Source of the DNA: Ophiosphaerella korrae
Lineage: Eukaryota; Ascomycota; Dothideomycetes; Pleosporales; Phaeosphaeriaceae
Direction of reading: 5' to 3'
Length of the DNA: 64,000 bases
Assembly (NCBI GenBank): GCA_028456385.1
Contig: JALNQF010000209.1
Location: 1-64,000, forward strand
Shown: piece after piece, positions 49,286 through 59,300 of the stretch
Layout of the letters: every line of letters starts with the position of its first letter
How positions within the stretch are numbered: position 1 is the stretch's first letter
Position numbers and translations under genes: made by a program
The notes under the pieces: generated by a model
What the model saw: only the letters and a program-made list of their open reading frames with translations
Told to the model about the DNA's origin: nothing
The model's database searches: none

Positions 49286-49590
49286 ATGAGGCTTTTGAAC
49301 ACAAAAACTTTAAGGCTTAAAAGCTTCTTCAATGAGTTTCCCTCATATGCGATTCTATCACATTGCTGGGGGGTGAAGAGGAGGCTATTTTCTCTGATCT
49401 TAGAGACTTACAAAAGGCCAAGGAAAAGAAAGGCTTCGCCAAGATTGAGAAAACTTGTGAACATGCACTCAACGATAGCTTTGAGTACTGCTGGATTGAT
49501 ACTTGCTGCATTATACAGACTCACCACCGACGACAATGCCTTACGAAAAGGGTGGCGTATGCCGCCGAAAATGGCGCTACACTAACCTAA
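49286..49590 (+). pseudogene. HET-domain gene relic
   Basis: Starts with a HET N-terminus (MRLLNTKTLRL, YAILSHCWG). A single-base length change in the G run at 49368-49373 shifts the frame. HET sequence then continues in the second frame (FSDLRDLQKA, GFAKIEKTCEHAL, FEYCWIDTCCI) to about 49,512, after which similarity fades in a third frame (LTTDDNALRKG). Only about the first third of a HET domain is left and no downstream partner domain is visible. HET proteins mediate vegetative incompatibility; this copy is dead. Confidence 0.75.
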
Positions 49591-49883
49591 TGCTCCCCGA
49601 TCCCGTGCAGTCCTGCTACACCACAGTATATAATTTGGTGGAGTTGTATTACTTTGAAATGTGGCTTAAGAGAGGTATCAATAGTCTGGGCGCACTAGCG
49701 CGACAATACTTTTGACGTGTGACTGGAACAACTTTGCTGCGTCTCGTCTCCGTCATTTGCGTTCCCCCTCGCAGATGTTGACCTCATAGCTGTGGGGCAC
49801 TACATCGTCCATCACCATTTGGTATTACAAACTCTATCTCATTCAAGTCAAGGATTTGTTAGGCTCGAGCTACTGTAGACTGA
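49591..49883. other. Short intergenic spacer
   Basis: No gene recognised. It separates the HET relic from the 3' end of the minus-strand gene. Confidence 0.4.
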
Positions 49884-52750
49884 TTAGGCAGCCTGCACGC
49901 CGCGAACGGTGTCTGCAGCTTTTTGACTGACGGCAGTTGCCGTCCCCTGATCACTCGAGTCTAGAGTTACCTTGAAGAAACCGTCTGCCCATATGGTATT
50001 GCCGAAATCCTTGTCAGGATCAGCATCATTCCACCTTTCCTTGATCTGCACAATGTACGATCCAGGCTTTCCAACCGAGCACTCAAATTCCAATTCGACC
50101 GTGGCATCTGCCTCCATATTGAAGCGCGTCCCCTTGGGCCCCATTGCATCCACGCCTTTGATGGCAAACGCAATTTCGTTGTTTTCGAACACTGAAACTC
50201 CGCATGTGAGTTCGTGTGCCATGCCGCTGCTCGTGAGGTTGTAGCTTTGGGAAGTTCCCGACAAATCTGTCTTTGCCGAAAAGTCTGTGGGACCCTCGTA
50301 TCCGTCTTCGTCTGGCCGCTTCCAAGAGCTTCTGTCTGGCAGTAGAGAAGACTTGTCCGCATTATTGAGAACCATGAAGCTGATGCCATTGAAGCCCAGA
50401 GTCGCTGCTTTCACATTGGCCCCCTTGACGATGATGCGCGCACGAGACTTTGAAGTCGAATAGGGGGCGATGGTGATGGTCCACGTGAGTTTGAGTGTAC
50501 GGTCGCCCGCGGTGGGATCTGTAACAATGGGCGGATTGTCGATAGGGGGCGGCTTCTTTCGCGTAATAGGTACGGGTGGGAGAAGGGTGACGAGATCGTC
50601 TTCAAGGCTAGATTTGGGAAAGATATTAGAAGCTACTCTTTCAGCATGCTGTTGCGGGTGAAACACTTACTCTACATAGTCAACGCTGCAAAGAATGTCA
50701 CCGTAATCATTGATGGAAGGCGTTCCATAATGAAGTGTACGTGTGCCGGGATACGTGAATCTTCCGGTGTTTTTGAAAGCTGCCGCAATGTTCGCAATCA
50801 TAGTTGGTATAACCGTTTGTAGATTCTTCTTCACAATGTCCCTGCATTGCTCGCCTGTATCATCCAAAACGTTCAGTTGGCTGAATGAGAAATTCCCTGG
50901 TTTCAGAAGGTTATCCGGGATGTTGTTTGTGACACCCTCGATCGTGGGCTGGACAGCGCATTTCTCCATGCCTGTGTTTTCCGACTTCAGCACGATGGCG
51001 AAGCTCCAGTACGAGTTGATATTGATTCTGAGTCATGCAATTAGCGATGATCTAATGCTATTCGTGGAACTCAAAAACTTACCTTCCCCACAAGCAATCA
51101 TAATCGGAATTCCAGCTGAAATCTTGTTGTTTACTATACGCTTCCCAGTGGCGATACACCAGCTTCCCTTCAATTGAAATCTTATTGCTCCCCGGTGCCC
51201 AGCTAGCAGTCACAGATTGGTCCGACCAGATATCCCACTTGCGGTAGATCATGGGGTTGAGCTCGAAGAAAGTATGGATCGCAGTACCGCTTCCGTTGGC
51301 TTTATTCTTGGTTTTCCATTGGTATTGACCGGGCTGGATATACTTGAGCTGGAACGAGGGATCAGAGGCGACTTGTGGGGGTATCTGAGGATAGAGATTA
51401 GCGCGATTGGGAGGGTCGGTTCCAATTACGCGACTTGTGACGAAGCGCTGCGTCTTGTTGTCGCTCTCAACAAAGAGGCTTGGATTGAGCGGGATCAGGT
51501 TGATTGCCAAACAGAGGCAGCTCAGCTCATTCAAGATCCTTGGTCGCAGGTAACGTCGGTTGTCGAGAGCAAAAGTTCCAGGCGTATTCGCGTCAGCAAG
51601 GTTACCAGAGAAACTCAATTTTGTCGCGGTGGGATGCTTTCTGTAGTCGGTCGTCTCACAGAAAGCGAGGCAATTGTAATCTAGACCGTATTTGCCTGTC
51701 AATATCTTTTCGCCTTTCTTCTTTTGCTCGATCTGATCCGCCTCGCTAATGTACGCGTAGTTCTGAAGGGTCAATCCCGTTGGCGCTAGACAGGGTAAGG
51801 TGATGATTCCGTCGAATTTGATCTGACAACTCACCGAAAGTAGCCCAAGAGTTCTCGGCTACAGCATGCATCGTTAGTGGGAAGTGTGTACATGTGATTT
51901 TGTCCCAAACTTACTATTGACGTTGGGTAGTCGGACTTGAATCCCTAGCGTCCAAAAGGAAGAATGTCGAGTTTCCACTGCCCACTTACCCAGCAACTTA
52001 CTCACTTTTTTGGCTTTGAGCATCACATCTGTTGCCTTCAAGTCTTTCCACTGAGTAAGAGTCAATACCTTCGACTTATCATTTGGATCTGGCACAGATG
52101 ACAAGTCTTCATACGGCTCTGACCAGCTTGATTCTGCAAACCCGTCAATGAGCATGTTTTCAGGCGTTGCACGGGAGTGCCACTTACGAGCGAAGACGGT
52201 GAATAGACGTTGGATGGAATAGTCACCAGGTTTCAAGGCTTCCTGAAGTTCCCTCGTGTCGAAAGTCTTCTTCATCTCCTGTTCCTGCGCCTTGGCCGCT
52301 CTGGCTTGATCTTTGCTGTTCTTGGGATTTTCCGATATCGCCGTCTCCTGGACCGTCGCTTTGACTGCGATGATCCAATTCTCGATGCTTTGCACATTGC
52401 TACTATCCCACTTGATGTTTCCGGACGCGAAACTGCAACCAAGCTTAGCTGAGACGGACATCTTGTTCAGGGCTACAAGCGTACTGGATTTCAAAATAGA
52501 ATTCCGGTTTCTCTGAACTGTTGATCATGAGTTTGATCCGCGGAGCTTTCAACTTGGCGACGATGGTAGCGTCGTTATCTTCGTCGTACCAACTGAGGTC
52601 AGCAATCTCTTTTCGTTTCTTGAACAGGCTGTCGAATCCCTCGTTCACTTCCTTCTGGGATATGGCGCAGACCTGATCAAAGTGTTGGTCGTTCGATCCA
52701 TCGGTCCCCGCAACGTTCAAAGAGAAATTGTTTCTCGTGTAAGCAGTCAT
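49884..52750 (-). CDS. Large TULIP/P47-like protein, divergent partner of the TcA-like gene
   Basis: My six-exon model, in transcription order, is 52750-52485, 52432-51915, 51858-51835 (a 24-nt micro-exon), 51785-51083, 51027-50671 and 50607-49884. All introns are 49-63 bp with GT/AG ends and preserved phases, giving 863 residues. The start at 52750 has good context (caagATGac). There is no signal peptide or membrane segment. The opening (FDQVCAISQKEVNEGF, residues 24-39) and segments such as GTFALDNRRYLRPRILNEL and FTYPGTRTLHYG recall the lipid-binding TULIP proteins of the Clostridium P47/OrfX group, which accompany toxins in bacteria. This similarity is from memory and modest; 'hypothetical protein' is the cautious name. 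Its head-to-head position with the TcA-like gene suggests co-expression. Confidence 0.7.
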
Positions 52751-53368
52751 CTTGAGGCAAACAATTTTGGATAATAAACTTGGATGATTGTGACTACGAT
52801 GAACCAAGCAAAGGGATACAGCCCTCTTTTTCACTCGTTGTCCTCAAAGTGGGTCTGGTTGGGGCCGACAATACACTACGTGCGCCCCAGTAGTCCGTGC
52901 ATTCTCTTATGCAAGACCAACGCCCGCCCCAGCCGATTGCGTACTCAAAATGGACAGCTGCATGGCGTCCTGTAATGCAATGCAGGACCGAAAAGTGGCG
53001 ATTCTGTAATGCGATGCAGTGCCGATCTTGAAATGCAATGCAGTGCCGATCTTGGAATGCAATGCAGTGCCGAACAAGTGCGTTCTTGAAATGCAATGCA
53101 GTGCAAAGCAAGCGCATGCTAGTCCGGAATGCAGTGCCTCATCCGCTGGCACAGGTGTTCCGTTGTTGCTGGAGCAGCCCAATGGTCTCCTCTCGGCAAA
53201 AGTTTATTGCCATTCATGTTAGTAGTCGAGAAAAAGACAATCCCGCAAAATCAAGTCCTCTTCAACATCTGTCGGGTATCAAGCCAGAAACCATAGCAAT
53301 TTCGAAGCATCGAGATTGGTGATACTCTTTCGTTATTTGCATGACACCAAAGCGGGACTTTGCCAAAT
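52751..53368. promoter_or_regulatory. Bidirectional intergenic region between the TULIP-like and TcA-like genes
   Basis: 618 bp separate two divergent start codons, so both promoters must lie here. It contains the tandem repeat annotated separately. Open frames on both strands over the repeat are by-products of it. Confidence 0.5.
52972..53138 (+). repeat. Tandem repeat, ~24-bp period, core aatgcaatgcagtgcc
   Basis: About six units, the central three nearly perfect 24-mers sharing aatgcaatgcagtgcc plus gatctt; outer units are extended by 10-14 bp. The words tgcaatgca and gcattgca are close to palindromic, so each unit could bind a dimeric regulator. The array sits midway between the two divergent genes. 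Confidence 0.85.
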
Positions 53369-56300
53369 ATGTCAACCGTCAACCTAAGCCAGTTCATTGA
53401 ACGCCTTGCAGGAAAGGAAACCTTTGCGAAATGCAAAGCAAAACTGCGTCCTATCCTGGCAGACAATGTCAAGAATCGTCAGGATGCCATAAGAGTTTTT
53501 ATGAACAAAGGCGATGTTCCTGCCGAGCTTGCGGATGTTTTGAGTTTCACCGACTCTTTGCTTCGCTTCAGCAATGAGGACATGACTCTTTTTGGGATAA
53601 TGGCCGCCAAAGTTGCAAAGCGGCCACTCACCCAGGATCTTATTGGTGCCATCTATCCAAGACGTAACTTTGAACGGAGTTCCGGGAGTGCAACAGTGTC
53701 TTCAGACAATTTGGATCGCATTCGCAGTGCTGTATTCCTGGAAGAACCATTACTGGTGCTCTTGCAACTCGTCCGAAGTGGCTTATTCGACAAATGTTCA
53801 ACCAACCCTCGAGAACTGGAAAGCGTCTTGACTGCCATCTCTGAAAAAAAGCTTGACCTCTCGAGCTCTCAACTTCTGGAGCAGGTTATCCCTGCACTTC
53901 CTGAGTCATCAAAATCCGCAATTGATCGAAAACAAGGCATTGCCGATGCCTTAAAACTGATTAAGAGCACGAAGGTGTTGTCCAGGGTTGTCACTGATGC
54001 TGAAGACATTCCTACCCTTCTTGAGCAAGGGTTTACTTCAGTTCGTCAAATATCCTCTAGACCCAGGTCCGACTTCTCGGCCAAGATGACAGCCGCTGGT
54101 ATGAAAGAGACAGCCACGTTTGATATTCATGATTCTGCAGAGCGTGTTGATTGTTGGAACGAAAACATGTGGCTAGCACTCATGCAGTCTCGTCGGAGGG
54201 ACTGCATCCCAATGTCATCCATATTTTCTGCAGCCGAGGCAACCACAAAGAAGCCGGGCGGTGATTCGGATCCTCCACCAGCAGAAAACCGAACAATCAA
54301 CGCATCTGGACGCCCAGTGAATAACCTAACTGACATTTTCCGCCTTGAGAACAAGGAGTGTGAGGAATGCTGTAGTGTCACTAGTCTATCGGCGTATCTT
54401 GTGTCATTATTGGGATTCTTAAGAGACACTCCGCTCAAAGCCAGAATTGTTCATTCCGAGACGTCGTTGCGACCGCAACAGATCTCATACAACCTGTTAG
54501 ATGTATTGACTTACCGTCGTCCGGATCTGGTCAAGCTAGAGCTATCATGTGCCAACTCGCAGACGTTTCTTCCATATCTCAGCATCGTCAACGAGGTTCT
54601 CGAGTCGTACATTCGTTTCACTCATGCCGATGATCTTTCGTCCAACCTCGGGCCCAGGAGCATTGTTAGATCATTCCAGACACCTCCCGGATACGAAGAT
54701 GACTCGGAAGATGCTCCAAAGTACCGCCCTGATAACTGCGACTATGAGATTTACCAAAAAGTGCTCGCGAGTCAAATGCATCCCTTTTCAAGCTTTCCGT
54801 GCGATATTGTATCAGAAACCAACGCGTGGATTGCCACAGCATGGAACGTCGACACTACCACACTCTCTCAAAAGTACCGTGTCTTCGATCTGGGCGGCAA
54901 GTTCATTAAGCCAACTATTCCTCAATCTGTTTTGTCCGGTCAATCATCCCTGTTCCGTGCTGGTCAAAAAGAAACTTTCGAAAGACAAGACGCTTGTAAC
55001 CACCTTGGCTTGAGTCAAGCTGACCTGATTGCAATCACTGGAGAAGGATTTTATCCAAGATCTTATTGCGATCTTGTAAACAGTCTTTCTGAGAAAGGCG
55101 CCGTCGATGTAAGTAAATCAATAGATGTACCAACACTCTGGGGTTATTCGCCTGGAAAATTGTCCAGCGAATCGCAGCTGCTAGATATGAAAATTGGCTA
55201 TGGGTTAAGCTTTATAAAACATCAGCTCATGCCAAGAGCCGAATTGGAATTTCAAGACGTGCTTGACTTGGTCAAGACTCGCTCGTTTAGCCAGCACCTT
55301 GTAATTGTCACAGGCAGAGACAATGGACGCTTCACCGACTCACTTGAAGATTTGCGCCTATTAGCAAATGCTTCCAGTCCTCCATTCCTGCCTCTAACTC
55401 GAGAGCTGGCATTTGCGTTGCAAGGATTTATACGTTTGAAGGTCAAGACAAGCTGGTCCACCAGAGACTTGGACGCAGGTATCAGTCTCTTTCGTTCATT
55501 GGAGACGGAAAATGGCTTAGGTGCGAGACGCAATTTTTCAACTGAAGGCAAAAGCTTAGGAGGAGTTCTCGCCATCACACCTTTTATCATCAAAAATATC
55601 GCGGCAGTCGTCACACTTAGCAAGCTAGTTGACATGGAGCCACAAACTCTTCTACCCCTCTGGGGCCCGATCGATGCATACGGCGAGGATTCTTTCTTCC
55701 ACAAAAGATTTCTGACCCCCTCTCTCGGTCAGATCGACAAGATCTTCTCATTCGAATTATCAAGCGCAAAACCGCGATACTTGACCATTGATCAGCAGGT
55801 TCAGATGGTGGAAGCCCATAGTAAGAGTATCGCAACCAGCTTGCGATGGCCTATTCAATTCTTCGATCAATTAGTGGACGCAGCTGGCCTTGCCGAAACG
55901 GAGCTTTCAGTCGAAAACCTCTCGAAACTCTACCGTTACACTGTTGTTTGCAAGATCTTTTTGGTTAAGCCAAAGGACTGCAGGCATTTTTTCCGAGTAT
56001 TCTTATCCGGAAGCAACGGAGATGTGTTCTCTGACCCTTTCACTACCATTGAGATTGTAGCGGCTTGGAAGACCCTTCTTGACAATGGCTGGACGATGGA
56101 CTCTTTGCTTCAGACTCTGGACGAATCAGGTGACACCAACGAGTTGGATGCACAGACAGCAGGGCTTTCGCTCATCGCTGGAGTTACCGATGGCTACAAA
56201 CAAATTGACAAGACGGAAACACTAAAATTACGAGGAAGACAATTGACTGGAGAAGACATATATAGCTGTGCGTCACAGCTGTTTGAGCCAGATCTTGTTA

Positions 56301-59300
56301 AGAACGTTGTGCAATTTGTCGAAGGTAATTTTTGCTCATATATACGTTAGTAGCTCAACTGACTGAAACAATTAGACTCTGTCACCATTGATCCAAGCTT
56401 GTTGCCTCGATCGCCTTTACTCAAGGAGCTTCAAGTCTTTTTTGAAGAAGCCTCGAAGAAAAGTGTCAGAACGGCTGCGAAGCTGCCTGCACAGGAAGAC
56501 GCCCCTCCCAAGAAATTAGCCAAAACTTCAGATCTTGGGCCTCTAGGAGGAGCTCAAGATAATTCAAGCACGTCTCCAGAAGTTCAGGCAGAGCAGCGTC
56601 TCAGAGAACGCAGGACGACATTCGCTGATTTCGCGATTCCAAAAATCGATCAAAACCTTCGAGACATGCTTATACAAGATACGATCAAGTCATCCCTGCC
56701 GACTATCGATGTTTCATTGCTGCCAATTTTGCTCAATGATGTAATAAAGATCCCGGGACCTGACGGTGTAGAAGTCTCGCTTATGAAAGCGATGCAAAAT
56801 CTTGGAGCTCAGACCGAGCAGCTTGCGAATGCGAAAGGCCTTGACGTGTACATCAAATCAGAGTCGAATGACCCCCTCATACTGACCGTTGAGGCTGGTG
56901 TAAAGCCATCCCCAGTATTTGTTAATGGTATTGAAATTCCATTCGACGCGACAAATTCCTCCTTCACAACCTTTAGGATGAACGTTGGACAGTATTATTC
57001 TTTGAAATCCGAGATGCCTCCAAGTAAACTCAAATGGTCTGACTCCAAATCGTCGCCAGCTGCTTTTACTGAGAAAATGCTGATTCCGCGAGAGAAGCTC
57101 AACCAAGCTATTACGATCAACTCTGCGCTGCAACGGGTTGCATCTCTTTGCCAGACGGCAGGTCTAGTACGAGATGAGATTGAATTCATGACTTTCAAAC
57201 AATCGAGTCAAGGAGGATTGCTATCTGTCAATTTAAATAAACCATCACTAGATGATTTCTGTCGTCTTGTCCGCTACGGGAATCTGAGAAAACTGGTCAC
57301 AAACAGAAACACGACCATTCTACAGCTGTTCTCTTGGCTGGATTCCGTGCGAAGTACTGATATAGCAACCATTGTGAAAAAGGTTGCCTCGACTTTTGGT
57401 TGGCAGAAAAGTAGGATCATTTCCATGGTCATGGAGAAGTATCCTGACATTCAAGTCGATGAGTTTCTTGAGAAGTTACGGGGTTTCGAAAGCCTTCTGG
57501 AGATGATGGAACTCTTCGCTTTTGATCAGCGCCTATTACTAGCATGTCCCAAGTCCACTCCGCCTTCCGTCAAAGATCTCTTCGACTTAGCGAGACCACG
57601 AACGTCGCTGAAGATCGCCGATAGCGAAATAAAAAAAACAATAGGCTTTCAGAAGAGCCTCAATGTGAACCAACAAGCTAAATTGGACGAGTCAAGAGCG
57701 CAAAGTCAAAGGCGAGCTTTGGTTGCCTTTCTTCTCACCCAGCAAGAAATCAAAGATATGGACATCTATGATGCTGACGGTCTCTTCAAGTATTTCCTAA
57801 TGGACATAAAAATGGGTCCGGAGCTCCGTACCTCTCGAGTAAAGCAAGCCATTTCGGTTGTGCAGCTTTTCGTGTCGCGGTGCTTGCTAGGAACAGAATT
57901 TGGCGTGGAGAAGACACTGATTACCCGCACAAAGTGGGAGTGGATGCAACACTACAATCTATGGGAGGCGCACCGAAGACTGTTTCTCTATCCCGAGAAT
58001 TGGATAGATCCATCTTTACGGGATGACAAGACACCTCAGTTTGAGCAGATCGAGAACAGCCTGATGCAGAAAAACCTTGACACGAAAGCCTTTCTGCAAT
58101 CCATTCAGAAATATGTTTACGACCTGAATGAAATGTCGAGTCTTGACATCGTGGCTTATCTACACGAGGCAGGACCATCCGATGGCACTAAAAAGTATCC
58201 CGACGATGTCTTCCACTTCTTTGGCTGCACTCGTGTTTCTCCGCGTACATTTTACTATCGACAACTGACTGTCATGGGCAATGGCAACGATATCTTTTGG
58301 AAGCCTTGGATCAAGATGGATATCTCTCTTCCTAGTGTGGAAATGAACTGGGAAGGCAAGAGACTTTCCGAAACTGGAGTCTATCTCCTACCCTCGCTCC
58401 TTGAAGACAGACTGTATCTTTTCATGCTCGAACTGAATCCGAAAACAGAGGAACAAAATAACGATCCGAGCGTTAAACCACCGAAAACATTCGATGATAT
58501 AAGAACCCAGGAGGTTGCTCGATCAAAACCAGATCGGAAATGGGAGATTATGCTCTCTTGGACCGAACTGATTGGAGGAAAATGGTCACCGAAGCGCCTC
58601 GCACCGGGCTGCCTGATGGTTGGTCTAGATTCGATGCCCTTACCTTCACAGATTCGCCTGGACCCTATTTTCCGCGGCAGCGTCATCATGTTGGTAGTAA
58701 GCTACGGCAAGGTGAACGAAACTTCTGGGACGACATTGGGAGCTTTCACCTTCAGTCGAGATCAAGTTGATGTGACAGAAGCCAAGAATCTGGCAAACGT
58801 GGTCACTCCGCAGCCTCAATTCGCGACATCATTCAATAAGGCGGTCGGGACAAAAATGGATGTCACCCTCCCAGAATCCATCCCATCAACGACGGAGAAA
58901 CCTGATCAACCAGACACTACCCCTTCAAGTCCACTATGGCCATTGATATGGCTGCCTGATACTTTCAAGAATCAGAAAAGTGCTGTGAAGTGGACTCTAT
59001 CCAAGTCGCCCCAAAGATTGACTGGTCTGGTTTTGAACATAAAAACCTCAGATACGTCAAGCATCAGCTACTTCAACATGCCGACTTTCTCCCTTACCCA
59101 AAAGAATTGGAACGCCTTGCAAGTCAAGAACTACATGAAGCTGATGGCATTAGACCACGTGTATTCGCCGAGTTTAATGCAAGCCGCAGTAAATCGCACC
59201 GATCCTCTCAGCCAAATTTACGACACTGTCTCCAAAATAAAGTCTGGAGATCTATCAGATAGCTTTGGACTGGTAGGTAGCTCCGTAGGGTTCCACGAAC

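Noticed and set aside
52794..53322. Several small frames across the tandem repeat
   Set aside because: Generated by the 24-bp-period repeat, which is a multiple of three and so stays open in many frames.
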